Assembly: GCA_039805565.1 (NCBI GenBank)
Contig: JBDLTZ010000206.1
Location: 1 to 30,404 of the forward strand
Length of the DNA: 30,404 nucleotides
Origin: CALJIC01 sp039805565
GTDB lineage: Bacteria > Chloroflexota > Chloroflexia > Chloroflexales > Roseiflexaceae
Direction of reading: 5' to 3'
Part shown: in pieces, positions 9,933 through 17,306 of the stretch
How positions within the stretch are numbered: position 1 is the first letter of the stretch
Layout of the letters: each line of letters starts with the position of its first letter
Position numbers and translations under genes: made by a program
Notes under the pieces: model-generated
The model's database searches: none
Told to the model about the DNA's origin: nothing
Seen by the model: the letters and a program-made list of their open reading frames with translations, nothing else

Positions 9933-9938
9933 AGTATA
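9933..9938 (-). promoter_or_regulatory. Possible -10 box of the mutase gene
   Basis: The reverse strand reads TATACT at 9933-9938, about 107 bases before the mutase ATG. No clear -35 is present. The predicted leader would contain two small GC hairpins (9852-9866 and 9866-9891). Confidence 0.35.
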
Positions 9939-9975
9939 CCGCGCGGGTGGTATATGTGGTTGGCCGGCACACAGC

Positions 9976-10005
9976 CGAGGGGGCGACCGTATGGCCGCCC
10001 CCTCG
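9976..10005. repeat. 10-bp-stem hairpin after the DUF4383 gene
   Basis: CGAGGGGGCG (9976-9985) and CGCCCCCTCG (9996-10005) form a perfect 10-bp stem with a 10-nt loop. It lies just past the stop of the DUF4383 gene (minus strand) and upstream of the mutase gene. It lacks a T-run but could end transcription or protect the 3' end. Confidence 0.65.
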
Positions 10006-10028
10006 TCGCTCAGTGATGCGGGCTTCCG

Positions 10029-10496
10029 CTAGCGCCCGTCATTGTCGTTGTAGGTGCGCACGCCCGAGCTCGTCGTGCTGGCGGCGTAGTCGCGCTCGTC
10101 CGCACCCACAAAGCCGAAGTACGCGGCGGCAAGCGCGGTGATCGCGTGCAGCCACACATCATGCCCGAAGATCGGGATCAGGCCCAGGGTGGTGTTGAGG
10201 ATGGGGATGATGCCCATTACGGCCAGCAGGCCGTAGAAGACCGCCAGGCCGCGCGAGAAGGCGCGGGCACCCGAGAAGCTGCGGTACGAGGCCAGGCCCC
10301 AGAGGCCGATCGCGAGGTGCACAATGTTGTGCAGCAGGTTGATCGGGAACAGGCCGAGCAGCAGGCCGTAGCCGCTCTCCACCGCAAGCACCGGGTGGTC
10401 GGCGTGTGGGGCGGACACGAAGCTGGGGATGAACCCCATGATACCAATCAGCACGTATGCAACGCCGGCAATCAGCGCGAAAGTACGTGCGCCCAA
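10029..10496 (-). CDS. DUF4383 family four-TM membrane protein
   Basis: The 155-aa product has four hydrophobic segments. The segment LFPINLLHNIVHLAIGLWGL is the signature of the DUF4383 family, small integral membrane proteins of unknown function common in Actinobacteria and Chloroflexota. The C-terminus (DYAASTTSSGVRTYNDNDGR) is polar. The start is TTG at 10496: an AGGAGG stands six bases before it and there is no better ATG. A 62-aa membrane protein gene lies 80 bp upstream on the same strand, possibly in the same transcript. Confidence 0.85.
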   Translation of the reverse strand: MGARTFALIAGVAYVLIGIMGFIPSFVSAPHADHPVLAVESGYGLLLGLFPINLLHNIVHLAIGLWGLASYRSFSGARAFSRGLAVFYGLLAVMGIIPILNTTLGLIPIFGHDVWLHAITALAAAYFGFVGADERDYAASTTSSGVRTYNDNDGR

Positions 10497-10518
10497 ACGA
10501 GGCCTCCTCTCCTTGGCT

Positions 10519-10537
10519 CGCGGCTTCCGCAGCCGCG
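10519..10537. repeat. Hairpin between the small membrane protein and the DUF4383 gene
   Basis: CGCGGCT and AGCCGCG flank TCCGC, a perfect 7-bp stem. On the minus strand it lies just before the ribosome site of the DUF4383 gene and could modulate read-through or translation. Confidence 0.45.
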
Positions 10538-10576
10538 CTGCCGGGAGAAAGGCAACTCGCGTGCCAGTGCCCCTGG

Positions 10577-10765
10577 CTATACGGGTGTGCTGAGCGATAG
10601 TATCAGCACGATGATCATCGTCCCTGCCACCAGCAGGAAGCGTACAGTGTTGCGTCGATCCGCCTCGGTCTTGAACACGACGATCTCTGCCAGACCGTTC
10701 TCATAGCCGTAGTACAGCATCATGCAGCAGCCCATGCCGATGAGCAGCGACATCACCAGACTCAT
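10577..10765 (-). CDS. Small (62 aa) two-TM membrane protein, function unknown
   Basis: The product has two hydrophobic segments, MSLVMSLLIGMGCCMMLYYG and RFLLVAGTMIIVLILSLSTP, joined by a charged loop (ENGLAEIVVFKTEADRRN). I recognise no family. It is judged a real gene because GGAGG stands nine bases before the ATG at 10765, its hydrophobic pattern is coherent, and no larger gene occupies the region. It probably precedes the DUF4383 gene in one transcript. Confidence 0.65.
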   Translation of the reverse strand: MSLVMSLLIGMGCCMMLYYGYENGLAEIVVFKTEADRRNTVRFLLVAGTMIIVLILSLSTPV

Positions 10766-10790
10766 TGCGCGGGTCCTCCGTTAGGGGTAG

Positions 10791-10841
10791 CTGAGCCTCG
10801 GTGCTTATCATACCGACCGCGTGGCCCCCACCGAGGCTCAG
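10791..10841. repeat. Perfect 13-bp inverted repeat with possible promoter in the loop
   Basis: CTGAGCCTCGGTG (10791-10803) and CACCGAGGCTCAG (10829-10841) are perfect inverted copies with a 25-nt spacer. On the minus strand the spacer contains TATGAT (10807-10812), a possible -10 for the 62-aa protein gene. Related CACCGAGGC/CACCGAAGC copies occur at 10921 and 10968. It may be a terminator for the pilin gene, an operator, or both. Confidence 0.7.
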
Positions 10842-10988
10842 ACAGCGTGCGAAATACGTACAGTTCGGCAACACTCCCCGGTGTGATAGCGGCGAGAGAA
10901 GCCACGGGGATCACAGCGTCCACCGAGGCCGATCGCGCAGATCGTTCGTCTCTGTGCCCCCTATAGTCACCGAAGCCTCGTTACCGCG

Positions 10989-11279
10989 CTAGTTGCCCCC
11001 GCCGTTCCCGCCGTTCCCGCCGTTCCCATTGTTTGTCTTGCGGCCGACGCACTTATCGCTGTTGCCCTGGCCGCTATCCTGGTGGTACGCGCCGCCGTCG
11101 AGACGGCACTCCACCTCGACGAACCGGTCATTCGTCTGCTTGCCAACCATCGTGACGCCACCCACCACGACGATCGCGATCAGCACCAGCACTAGCCCGT
11201 ACTCGACGAGACCCTGACCCCGGTGGCGCTCTGTCCGAAGATGCCGCAGACCCGAGAGGAGACGATCGAGGAGACCCAT
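10989..11279 (-). CDS. Flp/Fap-type pilin
   Basis: The 96-aa product has a basic leader ending HRG, then QGLVEYGLVLVLIAIVVVGG. This is the class III prepilin pattern, with cleavage after Gly21 and Glu at +5 (Glu26). The mature protein has one hydrophobic helix, two Cys (CRLDGG and DKC) and a Gly/Asn-rich tail encoded by a 9-nt tandem repeat. It would be assembled into a thin pilus, or act as a pseudopilin-like structural protein, by a Tad-type machine, but no tad genes lie nearby. The ATG at 11279 (MGLLDRLL) has a GAGG six bases before it. An upstream in-frame start exists but would give an unusually long leader. Confidence 0.87.
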   Translation of the reverse strand: MGLLDRLLSGLRHLRTERHRGQGLVEYGLVLVLIAIVVVGGVTMVGKQTNDRFVEVECRLDGGAYHQDSGQGNSDKCVGRKTNNGNGGNGGNGGGN

Positions 11280-11293
11280 ACCAACCTCGCTTG

Positions 11294-11308
11294 CTGCGTC
11301 GCGCAGCG
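11294..11308. repeat. Small hairpin in the pilin gene leader
   Basis: GCTGCG and CGCAGC flank TCG. It lies about 15 bases before the pilin start on the minus strand, close to the ribosome site. It may affect translation, though such short GC stems arise by chance. Confidence 0.3.
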
Positions 11309-11326
11309 TAGAATAATTGCTCACCC

Positions 11327-11335
11327 GTTGTACCA
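11327..11335 (-). promoter_or_regulatory. Possible extended -10 of the pilin gene
   Basis: The reverse strand reads TGG-TACAAC (TACAAC at 11327-11332), similar to the extended -10 elements elsewhere in the window. The transcript would start about 40 bases before the pilin ATG. Confidence 0.35.
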
Positions 11336-11364
11336 CCGCGGGCAGTAAAGGCGGAATGGGCGGA

Positions 11365-11386
11365 GGATCAAGGAAGGATCAAGGAA
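11365..11386. repeat. Two perfect 11-bp direct repeats between divergent genes
   Basis: GGATCAAGGAA occurs twice in direct tandem (11365-11375 and 11376-11386), one DNA turn per copy. The site lies between the pilin gene (minus) and the GlcG-like gene (plus). Tandem 11-bp repeats are a common form of response-regulator binding site, which is an inference here. Confidence 0.6.
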
Positions 11387-11462
11387 CGGTTGAGAAATCC
11401 GACAGCAGCGCCCGCGACGTGCGGTATCATGGCGGCGAGCAGACACGCCAACAGGAGACGGT

Positions 11463-11897
11463 ATGTACCACACGCTGAATATCGGCCACGCGGAGGCACA
11501 GCGGGCCATCCAGGTCATCCAGGAGGAGGTCGCGCGGCGCGGCAAGGCAGCGGTGATCGCCGTGGCCGACGCGCACGGCGAGCTGGTGGCACTCGTTCGC
11601 ATGGACGGCGCGAGGCTGCCGTCGATCGTCATCGCGACGAACAAGGCCTGGACGGCCGCCCGCGAGCAGAAGCCCAGCCGCGACATCGGCCAGCGGGCGC
11701 GCGACCCGGAGAAGGGCTACGACATCGCCTACTTCGGCGACAGCCGCTACATCGGCTGGGGCGGCGGGCTGCCGGTGGTGGTGGACGGCCAGGTGGTGGG
11801 CGCAGTGGCGGTGAGCGGCCTGCCGGAGATGGAGGACATCGAGGTGGCGCGGCTCGGCGTGGCGGCGATCACCGGCGTGTCGGAGGAGCAGGCGTAA
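11463..11897 (+). CDS. GlcG/HbpS family protein
   Basis: The 144-aa product matches the GlcG/HbpS (DUF336) family throughout: AVIAVADAHGELVALVRMDGARLPSIVIATNKAWTAAREQKPS, then YFGDSRYIGWGGGLPVVVDGQVVGAVAVSGL. Members bind haem or cobalamin, or accompany catabolic enzymes, and many are of unknown function. No signal peptide is seen, so it is cytosolic. The ATG at 11463 has AGGAGA seven bases upstream. Its stop overlaps the ATG of the M24-like gene (TAATG), so the two are co-translated and likely work together. Confidence 0.87.
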   Translation: MYHTLNIGHAEAQRAIQVIQEEVARRGKAAVIAVADAHGELVALVRMDGARLPSIVIATNKAWTAAREQKPSRDIGQRARDPEKGYDIAYFGDSRYIGWGGGLPVVVDGQVVGAVAVSGLPEMEDIEVARLGVAAITGVSEEQA

Positions 11898-13267
11898 TGC
11901 GGAACATTGAGCTGCGGACGATCACTCCGCCCGCGGCCTTCCCCGTCGGCCCGCGCCCGCAGGTGCCCGCCGCCGAGTACGAGCGGCGCGCCGAGGCGCT
12001 CTACGACGCCGCCGGCTGCGACTGGGTCGTCGTGTACGGCGACCGCGAGCACAACGCCAACCTGACCTTCGTGTGCGGCTTCGACCCGCGCTTCGAGGAG
12101 GCCCTGCTGCTGCTCGGTCCTGGCGGTCGGCGCGTCCTGGTGGTGGGCAACGAGGGCCTCGGCTACACGCCGCTGGCCACGCTGGCGGCCGAGGTGGTGC
12201 TGGCGCAGTCGCTCAGCCTGATGGGCCAGCCGCGCGACGTGGCCCCGCGCCTGCGTGACGTCCTGGCCGGGGTGGGCATCGGGGCAGGCGCTCGTGTCGG
12301 TGTGGTGGGCTGGAAGTACCTCGAGCCGGAGGAAGGCGACGACCCGGCCGAGCCGGCGTTCGTGCCGGCCTTCCTGGTGAGCACGCTGCGTCGGCTGGCA
12401 GGGCCTGGTGGCCGGCTCATCGACGTAACTCCCGCGCTGGCGCATCCCACCGAGGGGCTCAAGTCGCGCGTGAGCGCGGCGCAGATCGCGCAGTACGCCT
12501 GGGCGGCGCAGCGCGCGGCCGACGCGGTGCTGCGGATTGTGCGGGGCGCGCGGCCCGGCATCACCGAGCACGAAGCGGCGGGGCTCATGGGCTATCAGGG
12601 CGAGCCGCTCTCCTGTCACGTGATGATGGTCAGCGGCGACGACCAGATCATCGGCCTGCGCAGCCCCGGCGACCGCGTGCTGGGCCTCGGCGACGGCGTG
12701 ACCACGGCCGTGGGCTACTGGGGCAGCCTCTCCTGCCGCGCCGGCCTGCTGCGCGCCACGCCGGACCAGACCTTCTTCACCGACGTGGCCGCGCCCTACT
12801 TCCGCGCCGTCGCCACCTGGTGGCAGATGCTGCGGATCGGCGCGACGGGCGGCGAGGTCCACGACGCGGTGATGGGTGCGCTCGCGGGCGCCGCCTTCCG
12901 CCCGGCGCTCAACCCCGGCCACCTGATCGCGATCGACGAGTGGAGCCACACGCCTGTGCGCCCCGGCAGTGTCGAGCGCGTCGCCTCAGGCATGGTGTTC
13001 CAGTGCGACATCATCCCAACACCACTCCCGCCTGGCCAGGCTCTCAACTGCGAGGACACCGTGGCCGTGGCGGACGCCTCGCTGCGGGCGGAGATCGCGG
13101 CCGGCTACCCCGAGCTCTGGCGGGCGATCGAGGCGCGGCGCGAGCATATGCGCGCCGCGCTCGGCATTGCGCTGCCCGAGGAGCTGCTGCCCCTCTCCTC
13201 CGCGCCGGCCTACCTGCCGCCGTTCTGGATGGCGAGCGACTTGGTCTGCGCTGTGACCGGGGAGTAG
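11897..13267 (+). CDS. M24 (creatinase/aminopeptidase P) fold protein with degenerate metal site
   Basis: The 456-aa product has an N-terminal creatinase-like domain (about 30-180) and a C-terminal pita-bread domain. The domain is recognisable from GDGVTTAVGYWGSLSCRAG, NPGHLIAIDEW and NCEDTVAVAD. In metal-dependent M24 enzymes the ligands are Asp, Asp, His, Glu and Glu. Here both Asp appear replaced (GDxVxxDxG reads GDGVTTAVG, and sDitRT reads SLSCRAG). The first Glu region reads VFQCDIIP; only the His and last Glu (NCEDTV) remain. It may therefore be a non-peptidase, as creatinase is, acting on a small amide. The start ATG at 11897 overlaps the upstream stop by one base, and GGAGGAGCAGG lies just before it. 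Confidence 0.85.
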   Translation: MRNIELRTITPPAAFPVGPRPQVPAAEYERRAEALYDAAGCDWVVVYGDREHNANLTFVCGFDPRFEEALLLLGPGGRRVLVVGNEGLGYTPLATLAAEVVLAQSLSLMGQPRDVAPRLRDVLAGVGIGAGARVGVVGWKYLEPEEGDDPAEPAFVPAFLVSTLRRLAGPGGRLIDVTPALAHPTEGLKSRVSAAQIAQYAWAAQRAADAVLRIVRGARPGITEHEAAGLMGYQGEPLSCHVMMVSGDDQIIGLRSPGDRVLGLGDGVTTAVGYWGSLSCRAGLLRATPDQTFFTDVAAPYFRAVATWWQMLRIGATGGEVHDAVMGALAGAAFRPALNPGHLIAIDEWSHTPVRPGSVERVASGMVFQCDIIPTPLPPGQALNCEDTVAVADASLRAEIAAGYPELWRAIEARREHMRAALGIALPEELLPLSSAPAYLPPFWMASDLVCAVTGE

Positions 13268-13298
13268 CGCATCTTCTGCGATATGCTATCATAACGAG

Positions 13299-13319
13299 GG
13301 GAGGCGAGCCGCGCCTCCC
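13299..13319. terminator. 8-bp-stem hairpin between the M24-like and glycosidase genes
   Basis: GGGAGGCG (13299-13306) and CGCCTCCC (13312-13319) form a perfect stem with a 5-nt loop, 32 bases after the M24-like stop and 30 before the glycosidase start. There is no T-run, so termination is not certain. Confidence 0.5.
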
Positions 13320-13348
13320 TTCCAGTGTGTCATGTCCGGAGCTGCGTC

Positions 13349-15181
13349 GTGCCACGCCCCTACGCCCTCGTGAGAAAGCAACGTCGAGTCTTCGCCCCGC
13401 CACCCGCGCTCCGCGCCGCGCTGCTGATGCTCTGCGTCCTCGCGGCCTGCTTCGCCGGCGCTCCGCCGCCCGCGCCCGCCGCACCCGAGGGCATCGTCGC
13501 ACCGCTCGACGCCAGGCCCTTCGGCCTCAACACCCACCTCGCCACACGCTACTTTGACCCGCAGACGGTGGACGTGCCCGCCGATGTGGTGGCGCAGTCG
13601 GGCGCGGGGTGGGCGCGCGAGGACTTCCACTGGTTCCGCATCCAGCCCGACGCCGAGACCTGGGACTGGAGCTACACCGACGCCGCCGTCCGCGAGCTCG
13701 TGCGCCGCGAGATCAACATCGTCGGCGTGATCGGCCACCCGCCCGGCTGGGCTACCCCCTACACCGGCGACCCGCTCTCCGGCATCTCGTTCTACGCGCC
13801 GGACCACCAGCGCTTCGCGGCCTTCGCCGAGGCTCTGGTGCGCCGCTACAGCCGCTATGTGCACCACTGGGAGGTCTGGAACGAGCCGGACAACACGCTC
13901 TTCTGGAAGCCCGCGCCTGACCCGGTGGCCTACGCCCGGCTCCTGAAGTGGACCGCCGCCGCCATCCACCGCGCCGATCCGCAGGCCCAGGTGCTGATCG
14001 GCGGCTTCAACCCTAACGATACCCACTTCCTGCGGACGGTGGCTGAAGAGGGCGCCTGGGAGAGCTTCGACATCCTGGCGATCCACCCGTACGTCAGCCC
14101 GCTCTCGCCCGAGGCCGGCAACATCCTGGCCTCCACCGACGCCGTGCGGGCGATCAGCGCCCAGTATGGCGAGAAGCCGATCTGGGCCACCGAGGTCGGC
14201 TGGTCCAGCGGCCGCGGCGACCGCGATGCGGTGGGCATCGTAGACGAGCAGGGGCAGGCGAACTACCTCATCCGCGCGACGCTGCTCCTCTGGCGCGCGG
14301 GGGTCGAGCGGATCTTCTGGTACACCCTCAAGGACGACCCGGGTAACCCCTACGGGCTGGTGGCCGTCGGCGCGGGCTACGGCGACTACACGCGCCTCAA
14401 GCCGGCGTTCTACGCCTTCCAGACCCTCAGCAGCCAGCTCGCCGGCGCGACGTACGTGGGGATGCGCGATCTGTTCCACCGCACCACGGTGCTGAACTTC
14501 GAGCAGTTCGGCGCCTGGCGCCGCGGCGACCAGCCCTACGGGGCGATGGCCCCCACCACCGCTGTGACGCACGGGGGCAGTGCGGCGGCGCAGATCAGCT
14601 ACAACTTCCCCAGCACGGCCAATGAGTACCTGGTGTTCCGCCGCGAGCGCGGCGCGCGCGTGCCCGGCGCGCCCTACGCACTCGGGCTGTGGGTCTACGG
14701 CGACGGTTCAGGCGGCGCGGTGAAGCTCTGGCTGCGGGACAACGAGGGCGAGGTGCTCCAGTACACCCTCGGAGCGGTGGGGGCGCCCGGCTGGCGGCTG
14801 CTCCAGGCGCAGATCGGCGGGCAGGTGCCGGCCTGGGACCGCATCACCGAAGAGGGGAACGGGCGGCTGGACTTCCCGGTGCGGGTCGAGGCGATCGTGC
14901 TGGACGACGCACCTGACGCATTCAGCGGCAGCGGTTCGATCGTGGTGGACGACCTGGTGGCGATCAGCGGACCCGAGGCCTACGACCTCCAGCTCGACGT
15001 ACGCGGCGAGGCGCTCGATGTGCTCTGGGCGCCCACGCCCGTGCGGGCCAGCATCCGCACCGCCGCTACCAGCGCCACCGTCACCACCCGCGACGGCGCG
15101 TCCTCCACGATCGCCGCAACTGGCGGCCGCCTCGAGCTCAACCTCGGCCCGTCGCCGGTGTTCGTGCGGCACCAGCGGTAG
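13349..15181 (+). CDS. Secreted GH-A clan glycosidase (GH39/GH5-like), probable lipoprotein
   Basis: The product (610 aa from GTG 13349) starts with a basic region and hydrophobic segment ending in VLAAC, a lipobox with Cys34, so it is probably anchored outside the membrane. The catalytic barrel has WEVWNEPD (acid/base Glu179) and IWATEVGWSS (nucleophile Glu282), as in clan GH-A beta-xylosidases and glucosidases. A C-terminal beta-sandwich (about 385-545) resembles a carbohydrate-binding module and ends in SGSIVVDDLVAISGPEAY. The target sugar is not known. GTG at 13349 is chosen because GGAG stands seven bases before it. A GTG at 13325 is in frame but lacks a ribosome site and abuts the hairpin. 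Confidence 0.87.
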   Translation: MPRPYALVRKQRRVFAPPPALRAALLMLCVLAACFAGAPPPAPAAPEGIVAPLDARPFGLNTHLATRYFDPQTVDVPADVVAQSGAGWAREDFHWFRIQPDAETWDWSYTDAAVRELVRREINIVGVIGHPPGWATPYTGDPLSGISFYAPDHQRFAAFAEALVRRYSRYVHHWEVWNEPDNTLFWKPAPDPVAYARLLKWTAAAIHRADPQAQVLIGGFNPNDTHFLRTVAEEGAWESFDILAIHPYVSPLSPEAGNILASTDAVRAISAQYGEKPIWATEVGWSSGRGDRDAVGIVDEQGQANYLIRATLLLWRAGVERIFWYTLKDDPGNPYGLVAVGAGYGDYTRLKPAFYAFQTLSSQLAGATYVGMRDLFHRTTVLNFEQFGAWRRGDQPYGAMAPTTAVTHGGSAAAQISYNFPSTANEYLVFRRERGARVPGAPYALGLWVYGDGSGGAVKLWLRDNEGEVLQYTLGAVGAPGWRLLQAQIGGQVPAWDRITEEGNGRLDFPVRVEAIVLDDAPDAFSGSGSIVVDDLVAISGPEAYDLQLDVRGEALDVLWAPTPVRASIRTAATSATVTTRDGASSTIAATGGRLELNLGPSPVFVRHQR

Positions 15182-15191
15182 CAGGGAGGTT

Positions 15192-15212
15192 TGGAGGGGC
15201 AAGGCCCCTCCA
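15192..15212. repeat. GGAGGGG palindrome, copy 1 (convergent gene ends)
   Basis: TGGAGGGGC and GCCCCTCCA form a 9-bp stem with the loop AAG, between the ends of the glycosidase (plus) and hydrolase (minus) genes. It resembles the elements at 17275 and 29452 and probably acts as a two-way terminator or repeat element. No T-run is present. Confidence 0.65.
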
Positions 15213-15223
15213 GTAAAAACCTT

Positions 15224-17254
15224 CTACAGCAGCGCCGTGATCATCCCCATGCTCCCCAGCACCGCCGCGAACCCCACCGCCGCCAGCGCAAGCAGCGCGT
15301 AGTAGCCACGCTGCCAGCCGGACCAAGCGGCCGATCCGCGCCAGCCGAGCGCCGCCGCAACAACCAGCCCCGCAGCCAGGAGCACCAGCAGCGGCGGCAG
15401 CGCGAACAGCGGGGCGGCCCAGCGCGGCGCACCGAACAGCAGCACGATCTCGTTGTCCACCGCCGTCGAGATGATTGTGGTCGCCAGCCCGACCACGAAG
15501 ACCAGCGCCAGAACCCCCGCCAGCACCGCCAACCCGCGCGCCCAGCCGATAAAGCGGCGAGGTGGGGCGGCCGGGCGGCTCGAGAGCACCCGCGCCACCC
15601 AGGCCAGCGGCCACACCAGGAACGGCGAGAGCAGCAGCAGCAGCGAGAGCAGCAGCGCGCCCACCTGCCACAGGTTCTTGCCCTCGAACCACGCCAGCGG
15701 CGCATTCAGCGCCGGCGTCGGCAAGATCGTCGCCGGGGTGAAGAACTCCGGCGCGGGCTTCGCCTCGACGCAGCTCCCGTCCGGCCGCTCGCTGGGCTGC
15801 GCCAGGAACTGCGCGATGATGCTCGCCGGGCACTCGTCCGCGGTGGCCGCGCCGTGCCCGGTGTTGCCGAAGGTGAAGACATAGCTGTTCGTGAGAGTCT
15901 GCGCGGCGTCCTCGCCGAAGGCCGGCGGCGTGATCGGGTCGAAGCGTCCGTTCAGCACCAGCGTCGGGATGTCGCTCGCCACCGGCGCGTCCACGCTGTC
16001 CGCCAGCAGCTCCACATCCCACTGGCGGCAGATCGCCGCGATCGCCTCGGCGCTGCGCTCGGCGTCCTCGGCGAACGGCGGCCGCACCTGCGACAGGTCT
16101 ACATCCTGCGCGGTGAAGTCGGCGTCCTCGGCGCAGATCGTCGAGTAGTACATGCCCGTAGCGATGGTGCGGTCGAAGATGAACAGCGGCGCGATCCGCG
16201 AGATGAACGAGTAGTCGCCGCGCGCCACGCGGTCCACCAGCAGCGGCAGGCCGGGCAGCACCTCGCTCGCGTACAGCAGCTGGAACATCAGCCCCAGGAA
16301 GGTGTCGCCGTCCATCACCATCCGGTAGCTCTTGCCGGTCTCGGGGTCGGTCACGGAGACGCGCGCCGGCTCGGCGTTCAGGCGGTCCACCTGCTCGAAC
16401 AGGCGCCGCTCGAGGTCGGGGAAGGCCGCGTTGCAGGCGGGCTGCTCGGCGCAGGCCGTAAACAGCTCGGAGAAGGCGCGGTCCTGCGAGCGCGGCGCCT
16501 CGGCGTTGAAGTTCGTCTGTGTGGGCACCACCGCGTCCAGGATGACGCTCCGCAGCCCCTCGGGGTGCTCGCGCATCACATGGAGCGCCAGCAGCGTCCC
16601 GTACGAGACACCGTAGAGGTTGATCTGCTCGTAACCCAGGGCAACGCGCAGCGCCTCGACGTCGGCGGCGTTCTCGAGACTGTCGAAGGCCGAGAGGTTC
16701 ACCCCCTCGGCGGCCAGGCGGTCGCGACAGGCCTGCGAGGCCTCGAGCGACAGGCGCTCCCCCTCCTCGTCGCTCAGGTCCTGCTCGATCGTCCGCTCGA
16801 CCAGCGCGATGTCCTCGGTGCAGATCAGCGACGGGCGCGAGTAGAGCGTGCCGCGCTGGTCGAACAGCACCACGTCGCGCTCCTCGAGCAGCCGGTTGCC
16901 GTGTGGCAGCAGCAATGCCTGGCTGTAGGTGTCGATCGTCGATCCTCCGGGGCCGCCCTGGAGCATCACCAGCGGGTCGGGCGCCGGACTCGCGCCCGTG
17001 CTCCTGAAGATCGCCACCGCCAGCTGGATCGTCGGGCCATCCGGCTGTGCGTGCTGCTCCGGCACCGTCAGCGTGCCGCACTCGACGTCGCGGCCGTCCT
17101 CGATGCCGGCCGGTAGCTCGAAGGTGCACGGCCCCGGCTGGAACGCCGCAGTGCGCTGGACGCGCGGCGCGGCGGAGACGGGCGCGGGGGGCAGCAAAAA
17201 GGCGGCCAGGGTGCTAGCCGCCACCATCACGCGGAGATAAACTGAGAGCATCAC
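15224..17254 (-). CDS. Secreted alpha/beta hydrolase (tripeptidyl/prolyl aminopeptidase-like) with C-terminal membrane domain
   Basis: The 676-aa product has a signal peptide (MMLSVYLRVMVAASTLAAFLL to VSAAP). An alpha/beta-hydrolase follows, with oxyanion motif LQGGPGGS (98-105), DQRG (132-135), nucleophile elbow GVSYG (Ser217), acidic residue NGRFDPITPP and His in NTGHGA. This is the TAP-like / proline-iminopeptidase pattern, and several Cys could form disulfides outside the cell. About 160 C-terminal residues form roughly four hydrophobic segments, so the enzyme is tethered with its catalytic part outside. That membrane extension is not in classical secreted TAP enzymes. ATG 17254 and the next codon ATG are both possible starts. 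It is downstream of the VWA gene by 52 bp. Confidence 0.88.
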   Translation of the reverse strand: MMLSVYLRVMVAASTLAAFLLPPAPVSAAPRVQRTAAFQPGPCTFELPAGIEDGRDVECGTLTVPEQHAQPDGPTIQLAVAIFRSTGASPAPDPLVMLQGGPGGSTIDTYSQALLLPHGNRLLEERDVVLFDQRGTLYSRPSLICTEDIALVERTIEQDLSDEEGERLSLEASQACRDRLAAEGVNLSAFDSLENAADVEALRVALGYEQINLYGVSYGTLLALHVMREHPEGLRSVILDAVVPTQTNFNAEAPRSQDRAFSELFTACAEQPACNAAFPDLERRLFEQVDRLNAEPARVSVTDPETGKSYRMVMDGDTFLGLMFQLLYASEVLPGLPLLVDRVARGDYSFISRIAPLFIFDRTIATGMYYSTICAEDADFTAQDVDLSQVRPPFAEDAERSAEAIAAICRQWDVELLADSVDAPVASDIPTLVLNGRFDPITPPAFGEDAAQTLTNSYVFTFGNTGHGAATADECPASIIAQFLAQPSERPDGSCVEAKPAPEFFTPATILPTPALNAPLAWFEGKNLWQVGALLLSLLLLLSPFLVWPLAWVARVLSSRPAAPPRRFIGWARGLAVLAGVLALVFVVGLATTIISTAVDNEIVLLFGAPRWAAPLFALPPLLVLLAAGLVVAAALGWRGSAAWSGWQRGYYALLALAAVGFAAVLGSMGMITALL

Positions 17255-17274
17255 AGCGCCTATCTAGGGGCGTA

Positions 17275-17295
17275 TGGAGGGGCTCCGCCCCTCCA
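17275..17295. repeat. GGAGGGG palindrome, copy 2
   Basis: TGGAGGGGC (17275-17283) and GCCCCTCCA (17287-17295) form a 9-bp stem with loop TCC, between the VWA gene end and the hydrolase gene start. Arms are identical to copy 1 at 15192. On the minus strand it follows the VWA stop and could attenuate transcription into the hydrolase gene. Confidence 0.65.
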
Positions 17296-17306
17296 ACACA
17301 GCCTTT

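Noticed and set aside
11390..13267. 625-aa reading of the M24-like gene starting upstream
   Set aside because: The first 169 codons overlap the GlcG-like gene in another frame and are low-complexity Arg/Gly-rich; the ATG at 11897 is coupled and fits the family.
15191..17129. Open frames of over 600 codons on both strands across the hydrolase gene
   Set aside because: Only the minus frame 15224-17254 has a signal peptide, catalytic triad and membrane segments; the others are compositional shadows.
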